A stretch of DNA of 10,776 nucleotides from Phycisphaeraceae bacterium (GTDB taxonomy: Bacteria; Planctomycetota; Phycisphaerae; Phycisphaerales; Zrk34): contig JANQJT010000237.1 of the NCBI GenBank assembly GCA_028281485.1, positions 1 to 10,776 on the forward strand, written 5' to 3'. Position 1 is the first letter of the stretch. Every line of letters begins with the position of its first letter. Under the pieces are notes generated by a model. The model was not told the origin of the DNA. It was given only the letters and a program-made list of their open reading frames with translations, and made no database searches. Shown here in pieces: positions 1 to 7,534 of the stretch. A program made the position numbers and the translations under genes.

Positions 1-1328
1 CCCGCGCCCTCAACAGCCGCGCGATCGGCATCGAGCCCATGCCCCTGCGCACCTACCCGCAGGGCCCCATCGCCGGTCAGCTCATCGGCTTCGTCGGGCG
101 CGACCACACCGGTCTCGACGGGCTCGAGTTCGCCTTCGACCAGCACCTCGCCGAGCAGGCCGGCCGCGTGCGGTACACACGCGACGCCGCCCGTCGCCCC
201 GTCTGGGTCCAGCGTGACGCGTACCGTCCTCCGTCGCACGGCGCCGACGTCCAGCTCAGCATCGACACCGTCATCCAGAACATCGCCGAGCGCCATCTCG
301 CCGAATCGTGCACGCAATACGAAGCCGAGCGAGGAGAGGCCATCGTCATGCACGCCGCCACCGGCCAGGTCCTGGCCATGGCCAACTGGCCCTTCTACGA
401 CCCGTCCACCGGTGGGGCGGGATCGGCCGACCGCCGTCGCAACCGCTGCGTCACCGATCCCTACGAGCCCGGCTCGATCTTCAAGCCCTTCATCTACGCC
501 GCCGCGCTCACCGAGGGCAAGCTCGACCCGCGCGAAAACATCGACTGCTCGGACACACGCTTCTGGGTCTCACCCCTCGGCAGGCGACTGCAAGACGACC
601 ACGCCGTCGGCGAGGTCGAGGCCGACGGCATCCTCGTGCACAGCTCCAACATCGGCATGGCCAAGATCGGCATGCGCATGGGCAGCGAGCGGCTCTACCA
701 CGCCGTCCGACGCTTCGGCTTCGGCTCGCTGACCGGCTCACGCATGCCCGGCGAATCGATCGGCATCGTCAACCCGTTGCGGCGGTGGAACCACTACTCC
801 GACACATCCGTGCCGATGGGACAGGAGATCGCGGTCACGCCGTTGCAGATGGTGCGTGCCTTCGCCGCCTTTGCCAACGACGGCCTGATGCCCACGCCCA
901 CCCTCATGGCCGACGACCAGGCCACGCCGATCTACCAGCACACGCTCGATCCGACCACGGCCAAGCACATCCGCCGCGTCCTCCGCCGCGCCGTCACCGA
1001 GGCCCGCAGCCAGCCCCACGCCCGCTCCGACCGCTACCGCATCTGGGGCAAGACCGGCACCGCTCAGGTCCCCGATCGTGTCAACGGCGGCTACATCGAG
1101 AAGGGCATCACCGGCTCGTTCGTCTGCGGCGCACCGCTGAATCGACCCGAGATCGTCGTGATCGTCGTCGTCCACATGCCCAACAAGGAAATCGGCTACT
1201 ACGGATCGACCGTCGCCGCGCCCTTCGCCGCGCGCATCGTCGAAGACACGCTCCAGTACATGGGCGTGCCCGAAGACGCCGACATCGACCGGGCCGATCC
1301 CGCCCAGCTCGTCATGACTCACAACTGA
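1..1328 (+). CDS. ftsI: Peptidoglycan transpeptidase, FtsI/PBP class B (5' end missing)
   Basis: This is the C-terminal part of a class B penicillin-binding protein that cross-links peptidoglycan in the periplasm, probably at the division septum. The reading frame is open from the window edge (first full codon at base 3), so the N-terminal membrane anchor and much of the dimerisation domain lie upstream. Seen directly: a 'GLDGLE' stretch typical of the PBP dimerisation domain near 114-128; the SxxK motif as SIFK with the acyl-serine codon at 474; the SSN motif at 642-650; and the KTG motif (KTGTA) from 1050. Spacing between the three motifs is normal, so the enzyme looks active. No PASTA domain follows; the protein ends with TGA at 1326. 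FtsI is preferred over PBP2/MrdA because of the 'GLDGLE...' form, but with the N-terminus missing this is not certain. The next gene is convergent, so no mur/mra genes follow it. Confidence 0.9.
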   Translation, partial: RALNSRAIGIEPMPLRTYPQGPIAGQLIGFVGRDHTGLDGLEFAFDQHLAEQAGRVRYTRDAARRPVWVQRDAYRPPSHGADVQLSIDTVIQNIAERHLAESCTQYEAERGEAIVMHAATGQVLAMANWPFYDPSTGGAGSADRRRNRCVTDPYEPGSIFKPFIYAAALTEGKLDPRENIDCSDTRFWVSPLGRRLQDDHAVGEVEADGILVHSSNIGMAKIGMRMGSERLYHAVRRFGFGSLTGSRMPGESIGIVNPLRRWNHYSDTSVPMGQEIAVTPLQMVRAFAAFANDGLMPTPTLMADDQATPIYQHTLDPTTAKHIRRVLRRAVTEARSQPHARSDRYRIWGKTGTAQVPDRVNGGYIEKGITGSFVCGAPLNRPEIVVIVVVHMPNKEIGYYGSTVAAPFAARIVEDTLQYMGVPEDADIDRADPAQLVMTHN

Positions 1329-1337
1329 ATCGAGGGT

Positions 1338-2555
1338 TTACCGCACGATGCGTGCGAACAGACCCGCCACCTTGTCTTCACGGTTGATGGTGATCGTGAA
1401 GCTGACCTGGCGATTGTGTGTCGTGCGTGCGACCACGCGGTAGACCGAGCTGCCATCGTCCAGGTTCATGGGCAGGCGTTGGTACGAAACCATGCCCGCG
1501 TAGCGACCGGCTTCCCATGCGATGCCGTCCATCGCCTCGGCGATGCCGTCGGCCGTGACGCGCTGGCGGTGCTCCGGTGAGAAGTAACGCGTGGCCTCGA
1601 CGTAGTCGCCGTTGAGCAGCTTGATCACGACCTGCGTCAGGATCGGCGCGTGCCGGTCGTTGGTTCGCTCGATCTCGGTCCGGGTGCGCGGCGCGGTGGG
1701 CTGTGACGCGGTCTTCTCGGTGCTCTCTTGCTGCTGCGTCGCCGTCGGCTCGGGCTGCGCCTCGAGCTTCTGGTTGATGTTGGCCAGGCGCGACTCCAGC
1801 GCGCTGATCGACTGGTTGAGGCTCTGCCACTGGGCCGACTCGTCCTGGCGGGCCGAATCGATCTGCCCACGCAACTCGGCGATCGTCTTGGCGGTCTGTT
1901 CGTCGGCCTCGTTGGATTCGTTGTTCTCGGCCTGCTCGCGCGCCTGCTGTTCCAGCGACTCCAACCGCTGAGTCATCGCGATCAACGCCTGCTCGCTGCG
2001 CTCGGTGCGCTGCTGGGCCTGATCCAGCGCCGCCTTCAGGTCGTACAACGCCTCGACGACCTGTTCCTGCTGCTGGGCGGACTCGGCCTCGTTGCTCGGC
2101 TCGGGACGCTGCGCGAGCAGTGTCAACGCCTCGCTGAGCTTGTTGATCGACGCGGCCTGCTCCTGCTGCGCGTTACGCTGGCTGGCCAGGTCCGTGAGCA
2201 ACTGCTCCATGGCCTGGGCCTGCGTGTCGGTCAGCGAGTTCAGTTGTTCCAGTCGGTGCTGGATCGCCTGCGCATCGAGTGACGGATCGGTCGACGCCGG
2301 CCACGACGCGTTCGAAGGCGTCGCCGTGTTCCAGCCCTGCGGTTCGTACTCGATCGGGTCGGCGTGCTGCCAGCTCGTGTCCGCGGGCAAGCCGCTGCTG
2401 CCGGCGTCCGCGTCCTTCGGCGAGGGCCAGAAGAACGCCACCGCGCCGATCGAGGCGACGACGATCACGATCAACGCCTCGGGCACGTACGTGCGCAGCT
2501 TGCCACCCGTGGCTTTCCCGGTGGTTTCAGTCACGCTGTCGATCTCGTTGGTCAC
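1338..2555 (-). CDS. Membrane-anchored coiled-coil protein with DUF3887-like C-terminal domain
   Basis: Function unknown. A GTG start at 2555 is chosen because a GGAGG sits 8 bases upstream; the frame stays open to 2633, but the extra 26 residues look like chance coding. The 405-residue protein has a short cytoplasmic N-terminus, one hydrophobic segment at about residues 26-43, a Pro/Ser/Asp-rich linker, then a long Gln/Glu/Ala-rich helical region (about 93-275) with heptad-like Leu spacing, read as a coiled coil. A Gln/Thr/Pro linker leads to a compact domain at about 300-405. Its 'LLNGDYVEATRYFSPEHR' opening and closing beta-rich stretch resemble DUF3887 (NTF2-like fold). Inferred topology: N-terminus inside, coiled coil and C-terminal domain in the periplasm. 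It follows hldE on the same strand after a 174-base gap and runs convergently into the PBP gene, with 9 bases between stops. The domain match is from memory of the family. Confidence 0.8.
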   Translation of the reverse strand: MTNEIDSVTETTGKATGGKLRTYVPEALIVIVVASIGAVAFFWPSPKDADAGSSGLPADTSWQHADPIEYEPQGWNTATPSNASWPASTDPSLDAQAIQHRLEQLNSLTDTQAQAMEQLLTDLASQRNAQQEQAASINKLSEALTLLAQRPEPSNEAESAQQQEQVVEALYDLKAALDQAQQRTERSEQALIAMTQRLESLEQQAREQAENNESNEADEQTAKTIAELRGQIDSARQDESAQWQSLNQSISALESRLANINQKLEAQPEPTATQQQESTEKTASQPTAPRTRTEIERTNDRHAPILTQVVIKLLNGDYVEATRYFSPEHRQRVTADGIAEAMDGIAWEAGRYAGMVSYQRLPMNLDDGSSVYRVVARTTHNRQVSFTITINREDKVAGLFARIVR

Positions 2556-2563
2556 GCCCGACG

Positions 2564-2568
2564 CCTCC
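2564..2568 (-). promoter_or_regulatory. Shine-Dalgarno site deciding the GTG start at 2555
   Basis: On the minus strand GGAGG lies 8 bases before GTG at 2555-2553. No comparable site precedes the longer open frame that begins at 2633, so this site fixes the start of the coiled-coil protein. Confidence 0.7.
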
Positions 2569-2669
2569 ACGATGGGGCCGCGGCTCCACACGGGCCGCGA
2601 AGTCCCACCCTTGCATCGGCACATTCCGCCCACGCGTTCAAACGTATGAGGCCAAACAGGTTGTTGCAG

Positions 2670-2691
2670 AAAAATAGTGTCCGGCCAGGAC
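2670..2691 (-). terminator. Possible weak intrinsic terminator after hldE
   Basis: Read on the minus strand, a 4-bp GC-rich stem (GTCC/GGAC, 2691-2679) with a 5-base loop is followed, after 4 bases, by five T residues (2674-2670). It lies about 40 bases past the hldE stop. The stem is short, so this is only a candidate; readthrough into the coiled-coil gene is likely. The rest of the 2556-2729 gap holds no ORF or RNA gene I can support. Confidence 0.25.
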
Positions 2692-2711
2692 GACTTACCC
2701 GTTGGTATGAC

Positions 2712-2729
2712 TTGTAACGGTTGTAACGA
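2712..2729. repeat. Tandem 9-bp direct repeat TTGTAACG(G/A)
   Basis: Two adjacent copies, TTGTAACGG and TTGTAACGA, differ only in the last base and abut the hldE stop codon. They may be an operator-like site or chance; no function is assigned. Confidence 0.3.
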
Positions 2730-4226
2730 TCAGCTCTGGCCGCGGATCTTGTCGACGATGTTGGTCGTGCTCATCCCTTCGACGTGCGGGATCAACACGA
2801 CCTCGCCGCCGTGTTCCTCGACGATGTCGCGTCCCAACACGTCTTCGATGTTGTACTGGGCGCCCTTGATCAGCACGTCCGGCTGAATCCCGCGGATCAG
2901 CGGCACCGGCGTGTCCTTCTCGCTCGGGTCTTCCGTCGGGTCGTCACCGAACAAAACGATGTAATCCACGCACGACAGCTCGCTGAGCACCATCACGCGC
3001 TCGGCCTCCGTCACGATCGGTCGCTTGTCGCCCTTCAGGCGGCGGATGGATTTGTCGGTGTTCACCGCCAGCACCAGCAGGTCGGCCGTCTGCCGCGCCG
3101 CACGCAACAACTCAACGTGACCGGCGTGCAGGATGTCGAAACACCCGTTGGTGAAAGCGATGCGCTTCTTGTCCCAGCGGTGCGCCTCCAGCTCCGGCAA
3201 CAGCTGCTTCAGCGTGCGCACCTTGCCGATGCGGGCGCCCTGCTGGTAGATCAACTGCGAGTGGATCTGTTGCAGCGGGATGGGCACCATCGCGAACTGC
3301 TCGACCTCCAGGCCCGCCGCGAAGTTTGCCATGCTCGTCGCGTCAACCCAGCTCGCGCCGTTGGCACGCGCCATCGCCATCGTGCCGAAAAACACGTCGC
3401 CGGCGCCCGTCACGTCGTACACCTCGCGCGCCTGTGTCGGCACGGGGACCGGGTCTTCGCCCGCGACCTGAAGCAGCGAGCCGTGACGGTCCAGCGTCAG
3501 CGCCACCGCCTCCATCTCTAACTGATTCAGCAACTGGGTGGCCATCTTGTGAGTCTCTGTCTCCACGTCACACCCCGTCGCCAGCTCCGCTTCCGTGCGG
3601 TTCGGCGTCATGCAGGTGCAACCCCGGTACTTGCCGTAGTCCGTGATCGGAGCCGGGTCGACATAGACCGGCAGGTTCGCCGCCTTGGCTTCCGCGATCA
3701 GGCGCTGACAGAGGTCTTCGGTGAGCAAGCCCTTGTTGTAGTCTTCCAGCAGCAACACGTCGGCCTGACGCATCGTGGCCACGGCGTGATCGAAAAGCGT
3801 CTCGACGAAGTCTTCGTCCAACGGTGAGTTGTCTTCGTAATCCACCCGGAACATCTTCTGGGGATGTCGGTGCTGCGCCAGGCCGATCATGTTCCGCTTC
3901 ACGATGGTGGGCCGGCCTTCCACGATGATCAGCTGATCGGTCCCACACCCCGCCTCACGCAGCGCGTTGACTAGTTGGTTACCCGCCGCATCGTCACCGA
4001 CCAGGCCCAGGCACGTCACCTCACACTTCAGCGCCGCCAGCGTCCGACATACGTTGGCCGCGCCACCCGGCGCCGCCGTCTCATCCACTACCTTCAACAC
4101 CGGCACCGGCGCATCGGGACTCAAACGCTCGGCGTTACCGAACACCGATTGGTCCAGCATGAAGTCGCCTACGACCAGGGCACGCTTGGATTCCCATCGG
4201 TCGATGAGAGTAATCAGTTCTTTCAT
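2730..4226 (-). CDS. hldE: Bifunctional heptose-7-phosphate kinase / heptose-1-phosphate adenylyltransferase
   Basis: HldE (RfaE) performs two cytoplasmic steps toward ADP-heptose for the LPS inner core: phosphorylation of heptose 7-phosphate and later adenylyl transfer to heptose 1-phosphate. The 498-residue protein has an N-terminal PfkB-type sugar kinase (about 12-320) with GGAAN (54-58), 'NR.EAE' near 209-215 and DVTGAGD (271-277, catalytic Asp at the end). The C-terminal cytidylyltransferase-fold domain (about 355-498) has NGCFDILHAGH (360-370, the HxGH nucleotide site) and a terminal STTNIV (486-491). E. coli HldE is 477 residues; part of the excess is an acidic insertion near 427-437. 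The start is ATG at 4226, overlapping the lpxK stop as ATGA; the open frame extends to 4481 but only antisense-style coding lies there. No Shine-Dalgarno precedes it, which fits translational coupling. It is the last gene of the tight operon. Confidence 0.95.
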   Translation of the reverse strand: MKELITLIDRWESKRALVVGDFMLDQSVFGNAERLSPDAPVPVLKVVDETAAPGGAANVCRTLAALKCEVTCLGLVGDDAAGNQLVNALREAGCGTDQLIIVEGRPTIVKRNMIGLAQHRHPQKMFRVDYEDNSPLDEDFVETLFDHAVATMRQADVLLLEDYNKGLLTEDLCQRLIAEAKAANLPVYVDPAPITDYGKYRGCTCMTPNRTEAELATGCDVETETHKMATQLLNQLEMEAVALTLDRHGSLLQVAGEDPVPVPTQAREVYDVTGAGDVFFGTMAMARANGASWVDATSMANFAAGLEVEQFAMVPIPLQQIHSQLIYQQGARIGKVRTLKQLLPELEAHRWDKKRIAFTNGCFDILHAGHVELLRAARQTADLLVLAVNTDKSIRRLKGDKRPIVTEAERVMVLSELSCVDYIVLFGDDPTEDPSEKDTPVPLIRGIQPDVLIKGAQYNIEDVLGRDIVEEHGGEVVLIPHVEGMSTTNIVDKIRGQS

Positions 4227-5251
4227 TCCAGAGCGATCGCTTTCCTGAGCAACTCTTGTAAATCCGCCTCGCCGCGCAGACAGGCGAGCGACAGCACCAC
4301 ACGTCGTATCATAGGCCTCTCGGGCATCGATTCTAGCAAACCTCGCAGCTTCACCCAATCCTTCTCCGTGGTCAGCAGCGCCTCGGCGCCGTTGTCGCGC
4401 ATTCGCGACATCAAACTGCGCACGTCGTCTTCCGTGTACGCGTGATGATCCGCAAACGCCACGGTATCGGTGACCTCGCACCGCTCCGCCGCTTCACCGA
4501 AGAACGCCCGCGGATTGCCGATCCCGCAGAACGTAAGAACGGACGTCCGGCTCAACTCCACCGGCTCATCGGATTCGTCTATCACACGCGCCCATTGGTG
4601 TGTGAAGTGTGCGATCGGCGCCTTGCCGTGCAGCTGACCGATCCGTGTGTCGAGTTGGCCGGCCCGCGCCGGGTCGCCCAACAGCGGCGAGCGCGTCACG
4701 ATCACCGCGTCGGCGCGACGCAATCCGCCGAGCGACTCACGCAGCAATCCCCGCGGCAGCACGCGGTCATACCCAAACGGATTGGCCGCATCGACCAGGA
4801 CGATGTCCAGATCACGCGCGATGCGACGGTGCTGAAAACCGTCGTCCAGCACGATCACGTCCACCGCCGGGTGGTCCGTCGCGATCCGCCGCGCCGCCGC
4901 CACGCGATCCGGATCGGTGACCACCGGCACGTCGCCCAGCGTCTCGCGCAGCAACACCGCCTCGTCGCTCGGCCGATCCGCCGACTGCTTGTAACCCCGC
5001 ATGACCACCGCGGGCGTGCGCCCCATCGCGCGCAACCGTTCGACCAGGTATACCGCCATCGGCGTCTTGCCCGTGCCCCCGGTCGTGATGTTGCCCACGC
5101 TGATCACCGGACAGTGCGCCTTCGCCGCGCCCCGCAGACCCCAGTCGAACAGCTTGTTGCGCAGACCCGCCGCGCCGCAATAGACCGGCTCCGCCACCGC
5201 CGTCACACCACGCATCAGCGACGCGCGCAGCGAGCGATCCGCCCCCGACAT
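4223..5251 (-). CDS. lpxK: Tetraacyldisaccharide 4'-kinase (lipid A synthesis)
   Basis: LpxK transfers phosphate from ATP to the 4' position of the tetraacyl disaccharide-1-phosphate at the inner face of the cytoplasmic membrane, giving lipid IVA. From ATG at 5251 the protein is 342 residues (E. coli about 328). Seen: an amphipathic N-terminal helix for membrane contact, the P-loop GNITTGGTGKTP (53-64), RGYK (85-88), DDGFQHR (136-142), NPFGYDRVLPRG.LRE (157-171) and TTEKDW (284-289), all hallmarks of the family. This start has GAGG 5 bases upstream and places the P-loop where E. coli LpxK has it. A TTG at 5293 in the same frame would overlap the maf stop as TTGA, matching the other operon junctions, and would add 14 residues; it lacks a Shine-Dalgarno and is the less likely start. 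The 3' end overlaps the hldE start by four bases. Confidence 0.95.
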   Translation of the reverse strand: MSGADRSLRASLMRGVTAVAEPVYCGAAGLRNKLFDWGLRGAAKAHCPVISVGNITTGGTGKTPMAVYLVERLRAMGRTPAVVMRGYKQSADRPSDEAVLLRETLGDVPVVTDPDRVAAARRIATDHPAVDVIVLDDGFQHRRIARDLDIVLVDAANPFGYDRVLPRGLLRESLGGLRRADAVIVTRSPLLGDPARAGQLDTRIGQLHGKAPIAHFTHQWARVIDESDEPVELSRTSVLTFCGIGNPRAFFGEAAERCEVTDTVAFADHHAYTEDDVRSLMSRMRDNGAEALLTTEKDWVKLRGLLESMPERPMIRRVVLSLACLRGEADLQELLRKAIALE

Positions 5252-5256
5252 GATCG

Positions 5257-5260
5257 CCTC
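5257..5260 (-). promoter_or_regulatory. Ribosome binding site for the lpxK ATG at 5251
   Basis: GAGG on the minus strand, 5 bases before ATG at 5251. It supports this start over the in-frame TTG at 5293, which has no such site. Confidence 0.5.
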
Positions 5261-5289
5261 GATCGTTTCGTGTTGTGTGCGGGTATCCG

Positions 5290-5889
5290 TCAAGCAGGTG
5301 CCGATCCGGTCATCCGACGCAGCGCATCGCTCAGCCGCTCCATCGGAAGCCCCACGACCGTCGTCGGGTCACCCTCGAGCGCAAAGCACCAGCGATCCGC
5401 CAGCTCTGCAAGATTATACCCACCGGCCTTGCCTCGCCATTGTTCGCTGTCCAGGTAGCTGTCCAGGTCTTCATTGCCGAGGTTCAGGATCGTCACGCGT
5501 GTCGTGTCGTGGAAGACCTCGCATTGCCCGCTGGCCGCATCGATGAGCGCCACACCCGTCACCGCCTCGTGCGTCTTGCCGATCAGCGACTCGAGCATGA
5601 CCCGCGCCGCGGCCGCGTCGGCCGCCTTGCCCATCGCGCAACCGCCGACCCGAAGCAGCGTGTCCGACCCGATGACGATCCCCGCGTCGCGTTCCGCCGC
5701 CACGCTCGCGGCCTTGAGGTATGCCAACGCCTCCGTCGCCAGCTCCGGCGGCGTGTCAGCCAAGTCCACTCGCGAATCATCAAAGGGAGGCGACACCGCC
5801 TCAAAAGTCACCGCCGCCTCACGCAACAACGCCGCACGCCGAGGCGACGTGCTGGCCAGCACCACCGGCCCAGGGCCCGATGGACTCAT
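5290..5889 (-). CDS. maf: Maf-family nucleoside triphosphate pyrophosphatase
   Basis: Maf enzymes hydrolyse non-canonical or selected nucleoside triphosphates to monophosphate and pyrophosphate in the cytoplasm. The 199-residue protein shows the family pattern: LASTSPRR (11-18, phosphate binding), GSDTLL (74-79, with the catalytic Asp at 76), a following GK (87-88), GKTHEAVTGVAL (104-115), WRGKAGGYNL (151-160) and VVGLPMERL (178-186). Length is typical (about 190-210). Substrate class (dTTP/UTP versus 7-methyl-GTP) cannot be settled from this reading. The start is ATG at 5889, overlapping the DUF2062 stop as ATGA; no Shine-Dalgarno is visible, so translation is probably coupled. The open frame extends upstream to 6264, but that part lies antisense-in-frame over the DUF2062 gene and is not coding. 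Its place between LPS genes looks like operon hitch-hiking; a direct LPS role is not shown. Confidence 0.92.
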   Translation of the reverse strand: MSPSGPGPVVLASTSPRRAALLREAAVTFEAVSPPFDDSRVDLADTPPELATEALAYLKAASVAAERDAGIVIGSDTLLRVGGCAMGKAADAAAARVMLESLIGKTHEAVTGVALIDAASGQCEVFHDTTRVTILNLGNEDLDSYLDSEQWRGKAGGYNLAELADRWCFALEGDPTTVVGLPMERLSDALRRMTGSAPA

Positions 5890-6458
5890 GCCGCGTTTTT
5901 GTTGAGACGGAGATTGGGTTTGCGGCGCGGCACGCAGTAGCTGCCGAACTTCCGCATGCGGTACTGCTTGACGATCGCCGACATGCACACGTACCCCGTC
6001 AAAGAAATCAGCAACGCCGTCACACCGCTGCCCAGCCCCAGCGGGCCGACGTGCTTCAGCGTAAACGTCATGTAACCCTGCACGCTCTGCCACCACGAAT
6101 CGTACGTCTGGTCCAGCACCCGAAAGTCCGCCGCCCACGGGTCCGTCCCCAGCATGCGCGCCCCGATCCAGTACTGCACCATGTACACCGGGATGATCGT
6201 GAACATGTTCGTCGCAAACAGCGCCGGGAAACCCACCACGCTGTTGCCTCGCAGCAACCAGCACAGCGGGAAGAACAGCAACAACTGGATCCCGAACGTC
6301 GGGGTGAACGCGATGAACAAGCCGATCGCCACGCCCATCGCCAGGCGGTGGGGCGAGTCGTCAGCGTGCAACACCTTCAACATGAAGAACCGACGCAGCT
6401 GGATCGCGTGCAGCTTCAGGCGACGAAGCACCGGGCTCTGGTTCATCGGACGAATCAT
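5886..6458 (-). CDS. DUF2062 inner-membrane protein
   Basis: A 190-residue membrane protein of the DUF2062 family, whose biochemical role is unknown. Seen: a basic N-terminus, then the family core SPHRLAMGVAIGLFIAFTPTFG at about 35-56 running into a second hydrophobic stretch (57-70), a 'GNSVVGFPALFATN' loop and a hydrophobic segment to about 100, a polar Trp-rich stretch, and a last membrane segment at about 143-166, ending in a basic cytoplasmic-looking tail. Roughly 3-4 membrane segments are predicted by eye. The start is ATG at 6458, with GGAG 5 bases upstream and an ATGA overlap with the heptosyltransferase stop; the open frame runs up to 6527, but those residues are the shadow of the upstream gene. 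DUF2062 genes are often near glycosyltransferase or envelope genes, so an envelope role is plausible but inferred. Confidence 0.85.
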   Translation of the reverse strand: MIRPMNQSPVLRRLKLHAIQLRRFFMLKVLHADDSPHRLAMGVAIGLFIAFTPTFGIQLLLFFPLCWLLRGNSVVGFPALFATNMFTIIPVYMVQYWIGARMLGTDPWAADFRVLDQTYDSWWQSVQGYMTFTLKHVGPLGLGSGVTALLISLTGYVCMSAIVKQYRMRKFGSYCVPRRKPNLRLNKNAA

Positions 6459-7528
6459 GCTTGCTCCACGGCCGAGTGCTCGGTGACGGGCGGCTCGCTG
6501 TCCAGCACACGCCGCGCCACCTTCCATACATCGTCAATTTCCAGCTGTGCGATGAGTTTCTGACTGTCTCCGACGTCCCGGAAGTGCAGGCCATCGGGAT
6601 TGTCCGCCGCGATCAGACCCACATTATACCGATAAGGCCCCGCCAGTGCTGGGTCCGACGGCCCGAAAATCCCTACACATCGCACACCCAGACCCACCGC
6701 CAGGTGCAACGCCGCGCTGTCGTTGCTCACCGTCAGACCGCTACGCTCGATCAACGCCATCAACTGCCCCACGCTGGTCTTGCCCACCGCATCGATTAAC
6801 CCCTTATTAACAAGCGGCCGCGTCGCCTCCACATCCGCGCCGCTGCCGACCACCACCACTTTTGACATCCCCGCGCCAAGCAACCGCTCCGCCAATTGCG
6901 CAAACCGCTCGATCGGCCACTGCTTGCTCACCCACTTCGCCGTCGGTGCGATCACCGCGAACGGCCCATCCCCCGTTCCATTATCTGCTAGAAATTGCTC
7001 CGCCCACGCCCGCTCCTCCTGACCGGTATACAGCCGCATGTCGTACACCGGCTCTAATCCGTCGGCTGCCAGCAAACCCACCATCCGGTCCACCGTGTGC
7101 CACGTCGGATCGATGCGATACCGCACATTACACCCCAGCCACCCCATCTCCGCCGCCTCGCGAAACCCCACACGCCGCCTCGCCCGCGTCCACCACGCAA
7201 AGATCCCACTCCGCAGCAACCCCTGCAGGTCATACACCAGGTCGTACCGCCGCGCCTTCAAGCCGTTCAGCCACGCCAGCGTCTGCTTCGTTGCCGACCA
7301 GCTCCGCCCACACCGCGCCAGCTTCGTGCGCGGAAACGCCACCACTTCATCGAGCATCGGGTGATACCGCAGGCAGTCGGCGAACACGTCCCGCACCAGC
7401 CAGTCGATCCGGGCGTCCGGATACGCCGCCCGCAGCGTCGCCAGCGCCGGCACCGATCGCCCCACGTCACCCAGCGCGCTGGGCCGAACGATCAGGATGC
7501 GGCGGGGCGGGTCTGCGTGAGAGGACAT
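6455..7528 (-). CDS. waaC: LPS heptosyltransferase, glycosyltransferase family 9
   Basis: A GT9 (ADP-heptose:LPS heptosyltransferase) enzyme of 357 residues that would add heptose to the LPS inner core on the cytoplasmic face. Seen: the opening ILIVRPSALGD (11-21, with the family's key Asp at 21), YDLVYDLQGLLRSG (95-108, the heptosyltransferase-I-like segment), APTAKWVSKQWP (194-205), and the ADP-heptose-binding run SNDSAALHLAVG (278-289) followed by FGPSDP (298-303). The overall style is closer to WaaC than WaaF, but exact acceptor specificity is inferred. It is the first gene of the operon; hldE downstream supplies the donor pathway. The ATG at 7528 is chosen since family members begin just before the ILIVRPSALGD motif; a GTG at 7582 would add 18 unlikely residues. 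There is no Shine-Dalgarno, and a TATGAT hexamer lies 6 bases upstream. Confidence 0.88.
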   Translation of the reverse strand: MSSHADPPRRILIVRPSALGDVGRSVPALATLRAAYPDARIDWLVRDVFADCLRYHPMLDEVVAFPRTKLARCGRSWSATKQTLAWLNGLKARRYDLVYDLQGLLRSGIFAWWTRARRRVGFREAAEMGWLGCNVRYRIDPTWHTVDRMVGLLAADGLEPVYDMRLYTGQEERAWAEQFLADNGTGDGPFAVIAPTAKWVSKQWPIERFAQLAERLLGAGMSKVVVVGSGADVEATRPLVNKGLIDAVGKTSVGQLMALIERSGLTVSNDSAALHLAVGLGVRCVGIFGPSDPALAGPYRYNVGLIAADNPDGLHFRDVGDSQKLIAQLEIDDVWKVARRVLDSEPPVTEHSAVEQA

Positions 7529-7534
7529 GATCGC

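Noticed and set aside
308..1387. Long plus-strand open frame rich in Arg and His inside the PBP gene
   Set aside because: It overlaps the PBP frame with all its catalytic motifs, has low-complexity composition typical of a shifted GC-rich frame, and has no recognisable domain.
2646..2717. Small plus-strand ORF of 23 codons in the gap after hldE
   Set aside because: No ribosome site, no recognisable product, and both flanking genes are on the other strand.
4227..4481. N-terminal extension of HldE by 85 residues
   Set aside because: It overlaps the conserved 3' end of lpxK and is Arg-rich with no domain; ATG at 4226 fits the family start and the ATGA overlap.
4442..5458. 338-residue plus-strand open frame opposite lpxK
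   Set aside because: Antisense shadow of lpxK and maf; Arg/His/Gln-rich with no motifs, while the minus-strand frame carries the full LpxK signature.
5890..6264. N-terminal extension of Maf by 125 residues
   Set aside because: It lies over the DUF2062 gene in another frame, and ATG at 5889 directly precedes the conserved LASTSPRR motif at the usual distance.
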